Shown one piece after another: positions 33,773 through 44,516 of a stretch of 64,000 nt of DNA (position 1 is its first letter; the number at the start of each line of letters is the position of its first letter). This stretch comes from Ampelocalamus luodianensis (taxonomy: Eukaryota; Streptophyta; Magnoliopsida; Poales; Poaceae). Position numbers and translations under genes: made by a program. The notes beneath the pieces were generated by a model. That model ran no database searches and was not told the origin of the DNA. It worked only from the letters and a program-made list of their open reading frames with translations. The DNA lies in assembly GCA_036346255.1 (NCBI GenBank), contig CM070617.1, positions 6,799,501 to 6,863,500 of the forward strand, in the 5' to 3' direction.

Positions 33773-34915
33773 ATTAACAGAATATTTACTGTACACAAAT
33801 GGAAACCAAAATTAAGTTGGAATTATTTTTATTAAGCTCTACATATCCTATTTAGCTACTCTGTAATTTTTATAGATTTTTTTTATGGGAATCTTGTTAT
33901 TTTCCTCGTTTGGTGAGTGTCTCCAACATTTACAAAATAATTACCGTGTATAAATGGAAACAAAAATTAGGTCCACGTTGTTTTAGTTTAGCTCTACATA
34001 CCCTATGTAGTAACTCTGGATTTTTTTTATAATTTTTTGAGGTGTCTTGCTATTTTCATAGTTTAAAAAGTATTTTTGGTATTAACAGAATATTTACCAT
34101 TCACAAATTAAAACAAAAATTAAGTTGTGATTATTTTTATTAAGCTTTACATACCCTATTTAGCTACTCTACTATTTTTTATAGATTTTTAATATGTATC
34201 TAGCTACTTTCCTTGTTTAAAAAGTCCCTCCAGTATTTATGAAATATTTGCCATGTACAAATGGAAACAAAAAATAAGTTTGTAATATTTTAATTCACCT
34301 TTACATACCCTATTTACCTACTCTGGATTTCTTACAGAATTTTTCGAGATGTCTTACTATTTTCTTAGTTTAAAAAGTATTTTTTTTGGTATTAACAGAA
34401 TATTTACGATGCACAAATGGAAATCAAAGTTAAGTTGGGATTATTTTGATTAAGCTCTAAATACCCTATTTAGCTTCTCTGTATTTTTTTTATAGATTTT
34501 AATAGGTATCTTGCTACTTTTCTTGTTTAAAAAGTGTCTCCGACATTTATAAAATATTTACCCTGTATAAATGGAAACAAAAATTAAGTTCATAGTATTT
34601 TAATTCAGCTCTAAATACCCGATGTACCTACTTTGGATTTTTTTAGAGAAGTTTTAGATGTGTCTTGCTATTTCCTGTTTTGAAAAGTATATTCGGCATT
34701 AACAGAATATTTACTGTACACAAATGGAAATCAAAATTAAGTTGAGATTATTTTAATTAAGATTTATATACCCTACTTAGTTACTCTGTAATTTTTACAT
34801 ATTTTTAATTGACATCTTGCTATTTTTGGAGGCGTCTTCCTATTTTTCTAGTTTAAAAAATATTTTCGGCATTAACAAAATATTTACGGTCTAAAAATGA
34901 AAACCTACAAAGCTT
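33773..34915. repeat. Tandem array of eight ~155-bp units
   Basis: Units start at 33773, 33928, 34081, 34235, 34391, 34545, 34698 and 34871 (spacing 155, 153, 154, 156, 154, 153 and 173). Odd units begin ATTAACAGAATATTTAC, even units begin ATTTATAAAATATTTACC, and the last is odd-like. All continue ACAAATGGAAAC..AAATTAAGTT...CTCTACATACCCTATTTAG. The alternation means the real repeat is a ~309-bp dimer. It is AT-rich, non-coding, and sits between the MULE leader and the PMD coding part. Confidence 0.88.
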
Positions 34916-35560
34916 TCTTAGTATTTTTTAGGATTTATTATAAATTATTCGAGTACTGCAACGTAAAAAATATCTATATGATGAACTAAACTGTATACAT
35001 GTAAAATTGTGTACTACATCAAACAGTAATACAACTAAAATTATATAATCCATTGAATTATATGTCGCTATTTTTATTTGCTAACGTACAAGGTTTTAAA
35101 ATTTATGTATAAAGTTGCAAGAACATTTATCTGCAAAATGGATGACTATATTTGCTGCTCCGTCTCTCTCTCTCCTCCGCTAGGAATTGGCAGAGCTTCG
35201 CTACGTCTCTTCTCTCCTCTCTTTCTCTTCTCTCTTCTCTTTTTTTCCAAAATTAAAATGAATTTTTCACCGAATTTCGATAGTTTATGTAGCCTGTTCC
35301 TATCGCCAGTCCTGTGGGTTTCTGTCACCATTTCGACAGACGATTTGCACACTCTTCAATGCAAATTGCTAGTTGAAACGTTGAAGGGCAATTGAAATGG
35401 CGATTGACAGTAAATAGGTCCTGTCGCCATTTGAAAGGGCGATGTAACCATATTGGCCTATTTTGTAATAAAGGAAATTGACTATTTTTTATTATTTTTA
35501 AAAATTATTATTATTATTATTTTTATTTAAAAAGGTCCCCAATCCGTCGTAGCTCCGGTG

Positions 35561-35862
35561 CGAACTCCGACGGAAGCGGCTGTGAACAGACAGACGCTGG
35601 AACAGACCGAGAGTCTGGGAGTGATAGCGACACCAGCGCGAGCGAGAGGGGAGGAAGCGCGTGTACTTTTCGGGCTCGTGCGGCACACCATCAGCTCACG
35701 TCGTCACGCCCACACGTCACGCGGGGCCCACACCGGACGTCGTCGCCCCGCGGACACGCTGGCGGCTCCTCTCCGTCGTTAAGCACGGGTCAATTGATTA
35801 ACAGCTTGCTTGATTAGTTTAATCCCGGCTCAACATACGTGCGTAGGCGCTGTACCTGTACG
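35561..35862. other. GC-rich flank of the MULE, no gene
   Basis: A short GC-rich stretch (35560-35780) with frames on both strands but no domain. CGTC/GACG-rich motifs suggest gene-poor promoter-like sequence or captured DNA. Confidence 0.3.
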
Positions 35863-36416
35863 CATGGCTCTTTTGGGAGGCTGAAAGCAATGGCTTGCAC
35901 ATAAATATAACAGTGCCGTGGGTTACCATTCCGGAAGGAAACGGGGCTGACCATGACACGGCATGGCACCAAAACTTGGAAACAATTTATGCCCTTCTCT
36001 GTGGATACCTTCTGTGTGTATAGTTGGAAGATTTGGCTAACTGTTCTAACGTCTAGACGAGATCTCCTCGCAAAAAGGAAAAACAAAACAAAAAAAAATC
36101 TAGACGAGATGAGCCATTGATGGCGAAGTTATGGAGTTGCTTATTCGGGCGTTGCTAACGTTTAATCTTGCATGGTTCTTTGGGAGGCTAAAGACTATGA
36201 CTTGCCTGTAGTAACATCGTGGGTTGCCATTCCGGAAGGAAGGAAGGAACCAATACTTAGAAAACAATTATGCCATTCTTTGTGGATTCGTTATATATAG
36301 TATATGTGTACTTAGATGATATGGTTAACTGCTCTGCCATCGTGCATGATGAGATCATGCAACCATTAATGGACAAATTATGGCGTTGCTTATTTGGTCG
36401 CTGCAAAACTTAATCA
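35863..36416. repeat. Tandem duplication of a ~250-300-bp block
   Basis: Copy 1 (35863-36167) and copy 2 (36170-36416) share, in order, GCATGGCTCTTTTGGGAGGCT / GCATGGTTCTTTGGGAGGCT, TGGGTTACCATTCCGGAAGG / TGGGTTGCCATTCCGGAAGG, and ACAATTTATGCCCTTCTCTG / ACAATTATGCCATTCTTTG. They end GTTGCTTATTCGGGCG / GTTGCTTATTTGGTCG. Copy 1 carries an extra A-rich stretch flanked by TCTAGACGAGAT repeats. Confidence 0.8.
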
Positions 36417-37338
36417 CGTTTGGGGTAACAAGTACCGTTCAGAAGATATGCACGCAAAATATACACACGCTGTATGACATGTATTCGGAGGACGCGGCAA
36501 ACTGTGATGCCGCTAAATGGGATCACATGTTATATATACATTGCATAATGTGTATCGGAAAATCTCTAAACCAGATCCGGCACTACAGAAACATCGTATG
36601 TTGTGCATTTGAAACATATGGCTAATCGCTCCATCTCTAATCAATACCAAACATTAACAGAGAAATTTATTGCTGCCAAAGCTAGTTTTTTGTTTTATTT
36701 TTCAAAAAAGAAATGCTATTGCTTTTTTTTTTTTAAAAAAAAAGGCAAGAAAAACACTGGAACTTTAGCTAAGCGGCTTTCATCTTTCTACACAAAAATA
36801 GTATTTCCTTTGATTATTTACTTTTTGTTGGCATGATCCAGTTTTTCTTAGAATTTTTTTTAACAATGGTTGTTTCGGTTTAAGATAGTGATCAAATGAC
36901 TAAAGTACACAGTATTACTGTCGACAGAGTCATCGTATTAACCATTGTTTGTACATAGGTATGGCCCGTACACATGGTACTATGTTTTTTCATTATAGGA
37001 ATAATTGTACGTTCAAGCTCAACAATATCTAGTGAAGCTACCCTTTCTCCTGGAAATCAAATAAATGTACTTTGAAGATAGCTCTGTTTTAACTCGTGTG
37101 AAGAACAACTTAGCGCTTTAACACATATGCAACTCAATCAATTATACTAATTACGAAACCTCTATGCACCATAATGGCGCGCTCATCTAGCCTCCTTTAC
37201 GAGGACTACTTTTGCATAATCAATTGTGTCAATTATAAAGCTTGCAAGTAATAAATAGTTACGCACGATGCCTCCAAATGGATACATCCGCCTTACAATC
37301 ATTTGCCCTAATTACGGAGCGCACAGGTAGTTTTCTTA
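36417..37338. other. Intergenic region, no gene seen
   Basis: AT-rich sequence with homopolymer runs near 36720-36745. No exon-like frame, RNA gene or defined element was recognised. Confidence 0.4.
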
Positions 37339-37561
37339 GGGCGTGTTTGGTTACTTGTACCAGGCGGTTGGTTCAAGAAAAAAAAAGGCATCCATGTGTT
37401 TGGATGCTTGAACGGAGCTATCTCATCCTAGATGGTGGGATACAAATTTGTGTGATATTCTCTCTAGATGTTGAACCATCTTATTAACCCAAAACTATGG
37501 AATCACATGGTACAAGATCATCTCATCTCATTCAACTCTATCTCACCAACCAAACACACCC
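37339..37561. mobile_element. Tourist-like MITE (PIF/Harbinger), 223 bp
   Basis: The termini are GGGCGTGTTTGGTT and, inverted, GGGTGTGTTTGGTT, flanked by a TTA target duplication (37336-37338 and 37562-37564). TTA duplications with GGGCGTGTTTGG termini define the grass Tourist class mobilised by PIF/Harbinger transposases. It has no coding capacity. Confidence 0.88.
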
Positions 37562-37564
37562 TTA

Positions 37565-38160
37565 GTAACGTATCTACAGTGTGATGAATTATACCGGTTA
37601 AAAATCATTTACACACATATGACTCCACCGGGAACCGTCGTTCAATCCATTTTCAATTTTTATTCTCGGTACTCCAGTCAAAACAGCCACCCACATCCCA
37701 ACATTTGAATAAACATAGCCTAGCCCGACCCGTACGGAACAGAACAGAGCAGAGCAGAGCGTATCACTGACTCGTGTGTACAACGCCGGGTGACCCAAGC
37801 GAGAGCGCCAGGCAGAATCTTTATTTTCTTTTTTCTTAAACCAAACCGAGTAGTACTCGTCAGCGCCGATACTACCACTACTAGTACTTGACGCTGCTGC
37901 TGCTACTAACCACGAAACCGACCAATCGAACTGGAAAAACATGGGGGTTGGGTCGGAGAGAGGAGGCGCGGATAGGGACGTGTACTAGAAGCCTCACTCA
38001 CCTTACTCGCTTTGGCGTTCTCCCAAGCCGCGTGAGCCGCGGTTGCATCCCTCGCCTTCCCTACCCCCGCGCGCGCGGTCAAGCCCCCTTCCCCCTCGCC
38101 TTCCTTTCCCCGGCCCGCGATACCGCGTGGGCCCCTGCCCGCGCCCCCCTGCCCGTTACC
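37565..38160. other. Upstream region of the ALP1-like gene
   Basis: Non-coding sequence rising steeply in GC toward the gene, with a C/T-rich stretch at 38040-38160 typical of grass core promoters. The AGAGCAGAGCAGAGC repeat at 37746-37760 is a minor tandem run. No separate gene is seen. Confidence 0.45.
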
Positions 38161-38168
38161 TATATATT
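38161..38168 (+). promoter_or_regulatory. Probable TATA box of the ALP1-like gene
   Basis: TATATATT in the context ACC-TATATATT-CACCCC lies 200 bp upstream of the start codon in an otherwise C-rich stretch, implying a leader of about 170 nt beginning in CT-rich sequence (38190-38200). Confidence 0.65.
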
Positions 38169-38367
38169 CACCCCTCCCGTCTCCTTCCCCCTCCATTCCA
38201 CCAACACAAGCGCACTCCGATCACACCTCCTCCAGGTCTCCTCCTCGATCCATCCTACTCACAGCGAGCTCGAGCGATACCCTCCATCCTCCATCGATTC
38301 CATTCCAACACACCCTAGAAAGCAAGCAAGCGCGAAAGGTAACTTCTTGTTTGTGTTTGCTAGCTAG

Positions 38368-39771
38368 ATGAGCACCTCTTACACCGAGGCGCAGTTCCAT
38401 TCCATCTTCGACCTCCCCGCCGGCGAAGACCTGTCGTACCTCTTCACCAACCTGAGTAACGACGCGGCGGCGCCGTTCCCGGTGCAGTTTGAGGCGCCGC
38501 AGGCCATGGTGAACCTGGGGAAGAGGGGGGCGGAGTGGCATCTGGGAGGGGAGGAGGCCGGGGGGTCGGGGCTGATCAAGAGGCAACGGTCGCCGACGAG
38601 CTCGAGGGATAACAGCAGCGGGAGCAATGACGGGGACAACGAGCCGTCGACTGAGGCGGTGCTGGCGGCCGCGGCGGCGGCGGCGGGGGCGAGGGGTGGC
38701 GGGAGGCGGCTGTGGGTGAAGGAGCGGGACCGGGAGTGGTGGGACCGGGTGAGCAGCCCGGACTACCCGGAGGTGGAATTCAAGCGTGCGTTCCGCATGT
38801 CGCGGGCCACGTTCGAGGCCGTGTGCGAGGAGCTGGGCGCCGCCGTCGCCAAGGAGGACACCATGCTGCGCGCCGCCATCCCCGTGCGCCAGCGCGTCGC
38901 CGTCTGTATCTGGCGCCTCGCCACGGGGGAGCCCCTGCGCCTCGTGTCCAAGCGCTTCGGCCTCGGGATCTCCACCTGCCACAAGCTCGTTCTCGAGGTC
39001 TGCGCCGCCATCAAGTCCGTGCTCATGCCCAAGTCCGTGCAGTGGCCGGAGGGACCGGAGGCCGCGGCCTCCGTCGCCGCCAAGTTCGAGGCCTTGTCGG
39101 GGATCCCCGGCGTCCTCGGCGCCATGTACACCACCCACATCCCCATCATCGCGCCCAAGGCCAATGTCGCCGCCTACTACAACCGCCGCCACACGGAGCG
39201 CAACCAGAAGACCTCCTACTCCATCACCGTGCAGGGCGTGGTGGACGCCGATGGCGCCTTCACTGACGTCTGCATCGGGTGGCCCGGCTCCATGACCGAC
39301 GCCGACGTGCTCGAGAAGTCGGCGCTGTACGCGCAGCGCGGCGCGACCGGCCTGCTCCAGGGTCAGTGGCTGGTCGGCGGCCGCGGCTACCCGCTCACGG
39401 ACTGGCTGCTGACGACCTACACCCACCAGAACCTGACGTGGGCGCAGCACCTGTTCAACGAGAAGGCGGCCGCCGTGCGCGCCGTGGCGCGCGACTCGTT
39501 CGAGCGGCTCAAGGCGCGCTGGGGCTGCCTCCAGAAGCGCACCGAGGTGAAGCTGCAGGACCTCCCCGTCGTGCTCGGCGCCTGCTGCGTCCTCCACAAC
39601 ATCTGCGAGCGCAGTGGCGAGGCGATCGACCCGGAGACCAGCTTCGAGCTCTTCGACGACGACATGGTCGCCGAGAACCCCGTGCGCTCGGCCGCGGCAG
39701 CGCAGGCGCGCGACGCCATCGCCCACAACCTCCTCCACCGTGGCGCCGGCGTCAGCGCGGCCTTCTTCTAG
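38368..39771 (+). CDS. ALP1-like, Harbinger-transposase-derived protein (467 aa)
   Basis: Intronless, very GC-rich gene in the DDE_Tnp_4/HARBI1 family, closest in my reading to the Arabidopsis ALP1-like group (At4g29780/At5g12010 type). Residues 1-90 are Asp/Ser-rich with a basic KRQRS patch, 91-107 are an Ala run, and 113-260 hold the helical region (REWWDRVSSPDYPEVEFK, FRMSRATFE, ISTCHKLVLEVC). The nuclease-like fold spans about 250-430: GAMYTTHIPIIAPK, HTERNQKTSYSITVQGVVD, TDVCIGWPGSMTDADVLEKS, FERLKARWGCLQKR and LGACCVLHNIC. In transposases the first motif reads GxIDGTHxPI; here the catalytic Asp is Tyr (residue about 253), and the Glu of VExAFGRLK is replaced. It is therefore a domesticated, catalytically inactive protein. 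Relatives ALP1/ALP2 associate with PRC2; a chromatin role here is inference. The ATG at 38368 is the first in-frame start after the leader. Confidence 0.95.
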   Translation: MSTSYTEAQFHSIFDLPAGEDLSYLFTNLSNDAAAPFPVQFEAPQAMVNLGKRGAEWHLGGEEAGGSGLIKRQRSPTSSRDNSSGSNDGDNEPSTEAVLAAAAAAAGARGGGRRLWVKERDREWWDRVSSPDYPEVEFKRAFRMSRATFEAVCEELGAAVAKEDTMLRAAIPVRQRVAVCIWRLATGEPLRLVSKRFGLGISTCHKLVLEVCAAIKSVLMPKSVQWPEGPEAAASVAAKFEALSGIPGVLGAMYTTHIPIIAPKANVAAYYNRRHTERNQKTSYSITVQGVVDADGAFTDVCIGWPGSMTDADVLEKSALYAQRGATGLLQGQWLVGGRGYPLTDWLLTTYTHQNLTWAQHLFNEKAAAVRAVARDSFERLKARWGCLQKRTEVKLQDLPVVLGACCVLHNICERSGEAIDPETSFELFDDDMVAENPVRSAAAAQARDAIAHNLLHRGAGVSAAFF

Positions 39772-40493
39772 GAGGCGATCAGACAATCAAGCAGATCAAT
39801 TTCTTGTTCAAATTAGCGGACACAAAAAGCTTAGCAAGATTCAATTGGTAGTCGTAGGAGTTGGTTCTTTTGTCGGAATGGCAACAGTGAACAATTTTTC
39901 GTTTGTAATAAGGAGGGAAAGAAGAGAAGAGAAGGGGCCTATGTTCAAAGATACAGTAGCTGCTTCTTGGTAGTTGGTACTTGGTAGGATTTGCGATTGA
40001 TTTGTTTTTTTTTTTAGATCTGGAAACAAGACTGTAAGGCATCATCTTTTCATGTTTTGTTGGGACTGTAGCCGGCATAATCTTGTAAATCCTAGATCAC
40101 CATCAATTAGTTGAGCAGAAGATTTCATTTTGCCAACCAAGGGGTCAGATTCTCTCTTATTCTGCATGTGCGCTCATATTTGGCTTCCTTGTGCAATGGT
40201 GCCCAACAGCCCAAGGAGATCTTCGAATTGACCAAAGTCGGAGCATTAGCAGCCCTGTTGTTCTTTGTTTAAGGAAAATTATGAAATGGTCGGCAAATAA
40301 GGAAGAAACCATAGATGGAGCCTGTTCAGTAAATAACTAAATATACAACCTGGAAATAGTGGCTAGCTTTCAATTGTCAATGAGTTACAGGATTACTGCC
40401 TTGAATAACACAACCAAGATTAGTAGCATGATAAATGCTCACAGCTATTACCTTCTGCTAATGCCTCACACTTGAAAGCACATACTTTGCTGA
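39772..40493. other. 3' region of the ALP1-like gene and intergenic DNA
   Basis: AT-rich sequence with a likely 3' untranslated region up to about 40110; T-rich and TTGTAA-type signals lie near 39900-40090. No other gene is seen before the minus-strand frame ending at 40494. Confidence 0.4.
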
Positions 40494-40693
40494 CTACAGA
40501 GTGCAGGCGTTGCTGGTAAGACATAAACATTTGCAATACAGTCTGGGCCGTCTGGTTCCAGTACTCTTACAACCGTCAATAACTCGAGTTGAGATGGCAT
40601 TTCTTCTACTTGCCTTGTTTGAAGTCCACAGAGTTTCCATTTCCACTGTGACGTCCACGGTTTTCTGGGTCTGCAGCTTGTTCCTGCATTCCA

Positions 40694-43600
40694 TGTGACG
40701 CCCCGTGTTATTACCCCAGGGGTAATAACACTTAAGCATACGGATTACTATTCGTTTGCCCGGTAGAACACCGCTTCAACGAATAGTAAACCTTACCAGA
40801 GTTAGCGCATCAGAACAATAAGATAGAAACTGTCCTTTATTCAAACAGTTAGCCACGCAGGGCTAAAGTCTTACGGCACACATACTAATTTACATAGCCA
40901 AAATAAGACTAAACCCCTTCTTGCTCGCCACACTCCACCGCCTCCTATTCGTCCCAGGAGTCAAATACGGAGTCCATCTCGCCCTGTGCCTCGTAGTAAG
41001 GGTCTTCGCCTCCTGTGGTCTCATCTGTACCTGCAGTGCCTTCGCCCCACTCGGGATACTTCCCTACTGGACTAGGGTCTACAAAGGAGAATACTAACAA
41101 GGTTGAGTACAAATGAATGTACTCAGCAAGCATTAATAGCAAAAGATGCAAAGGATGCACTATCTCTACTCTTTATCAAAATTCTAAGCCATCTCACTTT
41201 AGAAAAAAAATCTCGACAAAAGGTGGCAAATTTTAATACTGAAAAACTCTACTAGTCACTCGGAGAGACGAAAGACCCCTGTGGTTCCCGTAGACTCCAA
41301 TCCTGGAGACTGACATGAATTCATGATTTGATTAGCACTGCGCAGGCTTTGTACCACTTTACCCATAGCTATTCTGAACTCTCAGTGAACAGAGTCCACC
41401 GCATTGCCTTAGATGCGGGTTCGAGATCAGAATACAGAAAGTTTTCCAGGTTACGTGACCCATCACCTTCCGCCGGTGCATATTAGATCACGCTGCTGAC
41501 CTCATCTTTCACCGAGTTCTGGTGAGGTTGGTTGAGGCAGCTTCCATCCTGCACTCAACACTCCACCTTAGCGCATATAGCGCCTTGGATCCCCCACTTC
41601 CGGACTATCCCCCACCGGTCCTGGGTTCCTCCATATCACTCACACACACCTATTACTTACCCGATGTGGAGAGCATAGTCACGTAACAAGGTAGCATTTT
41701 CTGCCCGCCGAAACGGGAAAATGGTTGGCACTGAATTACGGCATCTGACCGAGCAAGAGTTGGTTGGTCCTTATATTATAACCATATGTAAAAAGGGGCC
41801 CACCTCTTACCTCAACATCATCATCGCGTTTCCCCAGCCAGGGCCCCCTTTTACCCTCCTAATAAGTCTCATTCTTTCTTAATCATCTTATCTTATCTCA
41901 ATCATTTTCTTTAGGTTTTAGAAAACCATTTTAATGCAATATATATAATAGTGCAAGATAGGGTATATTTTTAAAGTAACTATATTAATGTTCAAGAGGA
42001 TCGCTTGCCTTCGTAGAAGTAGGAAAAGTTGGCGCCGCTGAAGTTACAGTCACTTTGCTCTGCTCGGTGCTTGGTTAGCCTTACGTAGTAGATCGGAAGC
42101 GAATAATAGTATAAGTAAATACGTAGTTGATTTGAGTGATAATATGGATACATAAGTTAGCGACGACCACAAGTTAGCACATTTTAAATACTAAATGCTT
42201 TTGCGGTTTAATCGAAGTTAGCACTCTCCGATAGTCGCCCGCTTGTCTAAACCCACCAGTTAACTAACAGCTACCGAAGCACAAACTACTCAACGAATTC
42301 TAGCAGTCCACCACCGCTTAACAAGAATCTACACTTGACTAAAGATTAAACCAAACTTAATTCTAAAACTCGAATCCTAAATCTAAACCTTTCTTCTAAT
42401 CTCTCTCTCTCTCTCTCTCTCTCTCACATCTTACTCGGCCGGCCCACACAAGCCTAGCCTACACACACACACACAACACACACCCGGCCTAACACACCCG
42501 CACACACTAAGCCCACACACACGCACACAACACACACCCGGCCTAACACACCCACGCACACACTACCGCACGCACTCCGCCCGATCTCTTCTTCCTCCTT
42601 TGCTTCAAGCGCCGCCGCCGCCCCCTTGCTCTCCTTGCTAGCGCCGCCGGCCTCTCGGCTCCCTCGCGCCGGCTCCCTCTCTGCTCTCTCTACCCTCCCA
42701 ACGCCACAGCTGCTCGCCGGTTGCTCTTCTCCCGGCCGCCTTCTTTCCTCTCTAACCCTAGGCGCCGCCGGACCTTGCTCGGCTCAGATCCGGCTCGGTC
42801 CCCGGGTCCAAGCGCCGTAACCGAACCCGGCTCTCCCTCTCTCGGCTCCCCTCTCTTCCCTTCCAGCTCCGGCCCCTACTCGGCTCCTCCGACGCCGCAG
42901 CTCCCCGAGCGGCCTCTGCTCTCCCCCACGGTGCGGCTCGACGCAGATCTGGCCTGCGCGCCGCCGGCTTCTAGCTCCCTCTTCCCTTCTTCTTCCTCTC
43001 TCCGCCGCCACTATCCGGCTCGGTCCGCCGGATCTGGTTCTACTCCGCCTCCTCGAGCTGCCCTCACTCTCCTCTTCTACCTGCGCGGCCGGAGGCCAGC
43101 GCCGTGTCCTTTTGCTCGGCTCCTACTACCGCTAGGGTTTGGGGTTCGGCCGGCTCGGCCTTCCGGCCGCCGGCGCCGAAGAACCAACGCCTCTACTCTC
43201 TACTCAGCTCACTGGCCTAGCTATGACTCCTACTGATGCATGCTAGTGGTGGATGCAGGTTAGAGAGTGGGGATCTGGAGGTGAATGCTACTGGAGGAAG
43301 AAGCTGCAGCTACTAGGTAGGCAAATGCTCACCTCCAGTTCAACATGTTCATTACTTTACCTGATGATTGGGTATGAACTGAGATGATTGTGTTGTGCTT
43401 GTGCTGTGGAATGGCTGCTGCTGCTACTGCTTGTTCTTGTTCTTGTTCTGTGCTGGCTGCTGCTTGAGGAGGGGGATGCTTGAAGATGGTGGTGCTTGCT
43501 GAATGGTGATGTTTGAAGATGGGGTGGTGCTGCCGGTGGTGCTGCCGGCCTGGACGATGCCCAGCTCCCAGCACCTTCGGCTCTGAGGGCTGGTGTGGTT

Positions 43601-44130
43601 CTGGACTGGGAAAGGGATGGGAGGAATAGCTGTGGTGAATGAAGGTGGGAGGGGACAGTAAAATAGGAGCTGCGGTGAAATGCAGGGGGGTAAAAGGGCT
43701 GTGCAAGTAGATAGGAATTGACTGTTGGCTTTGCAGGTGAAAAACGTGGCTGTGAACTGTGGTGCTTGTGAGCAGCGGCGATGGTTCTAGGTGATAGTAC
43801 TAATTCGGTTTTAGGGTTGCATGACAAAGGATGTATGAATGTAAAATGAGATGATCTGGATTCTGTAAAATGAACTATTGATGTCTTATATATGCAATTG
43901 TTGATTTGTTGTCTAATGCAATTGACGGTGCATTCTATTATCTATTGATCAACTGTTGTGCTGAATGACGATTGAAATGGTGGAGCGAAAGCATGAATGA
44001 TCGACCTGATACGCTTTAGCTAATTGGGAGCGACCTAATACTATCGCTAACTCACCGCTAAGAAAAGCTTAACGCTGCTAAACTCTGATTACCGCTACGA
44101 GGTTAGGTCTTAAAAACGCGGGCGCTCACA
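40694..44130. mobile_element. LTR-like element C, 3.4 kb, TSD TTCCA
   Basis: It has a perfect 5-bp duplication TTCCA (40689-40693 and 44131-44135). The ends are TGTGACGCCCCG and GGGCGCTCACA, an imperfect inverted repeat and a TG...CA pair. The left part carries GCCACGCAGGGCTAAAGTC and GTACCACTTTACCC, phrases shared with elements A and D. The GC-rich part (42560-43250) is full of short overlapping frames. No gag-pol is present. I infer a solo LTR, oriented minus by comparison with A. Confidence 0.75.
42400..42570. repeat. (CT)n and imperfect (CA)n microsatellites
   Basis: A TC run at about 42400-42425 is followed by CA-rich sequence in which the ACACAACACACACCCGGCC phrase occurs twice (near 42471 and 42528). 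It lies at the boundary into the GC-rich block of element C. Confidence 0.85.
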
Positions 44131-44516
44131 TTCCAGTTCAGCAGTAAGGCCGTCATTTTTTCTCTCCTGAGGTTGAGATAATGCAACGCTGTCAAAGTAA
44201 ACAGACAAGCAGCCTAATGATAAAATTTGTATATCTGTACCAATATGTAATTCAAGCACACTTTATACCATGACAGGGACATATTAGCGCATTGTCGTAT
44301 CAAGAGATAAGAGTCTAACATGAAAAGTGATACTAGTAACACAATTAAGCATGAGTCTCACGGGAGGGAGTAAAACTGAATGGGAACACCAACAGTAAAG
44401 TCATGTGGATCAACATATGGAGATCTTAAGAAATGTACTGACCAGATTCTTGATGGCTGACCTTCTAAAACATCGCTATCAACAGTGAAGTCATCGATCA
44501 CTGCTGATCGTACCTC

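Larger units (their letters stand above)
28900..35560 (-). mobile_element. Mutator-like element carrying a PMD gene
   Basis: The left end region (28950-29210) and the right end region (35240-35545, read on the opposite strand) share AGGATCCCAATCCGT/GGACCCCAATCCGT-like outer parts, an A/T-rich spacer, TTACAAAATAGGTCACTATCG/TTACAAAATAGGCCAATAT, and repeated CAATTGGCGA/CGCCATTTCAATTG blocks. Long degenerate inverted ends fit a MULE. The leader next to the right end (GTAGCGAAGCTCTGCC on the minus strand) matches the leader of the second MULE at 62360. Limits are approximate and no 9-bp duplication was established. The cargo on the minus strand is the PMD protein and following segments. Confidence 0.6.
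40494..44516 (-). pseudogene. Unidentified gene end, coding exon split by an LTR
   Basis: Three minus-strand segments read as exons. 44516-44443 gives EVRSAVIDDFTVDSDVLEG then QPSRI. 44188-44131 gives VALSQPQERKNDGLTAELE. The same exon continues across the inserted element at 40688-40494 with CRNKLQTQKTVDVTVEMETL and WTSNKASRRN to a stop. The phases agree: a split Cys codon TG/C joins the first two across a GTCAGT...GACAG intron, and removing the 3437-bp element with one TTCCA copy keeps the frame. Without splicing, the first exon runs on to a stop near 44360 (RSPYVDPHDFTVGVPIQFYS). I do not recognise the family. The insertion probably breaks the transcript, but splicing out the element cannot be excluded. 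Confidence 0.4.

Noticed and set aside
33773..34915. CRISPR-like array
   Set aside because: The units are contiguous ~155-bp tandem repeats without unique spacers, in a plant nuclear context.
38221..39786. A 521-codon minus-strand open frame opposite the ALP1-like gene
   Set aside because: It is a shadow of GC-rich third positions. The plus-strand frame has the domain pattern, promoter and stop; the antisense translation is low-complexity His/Val/Gly/Arg-rich.
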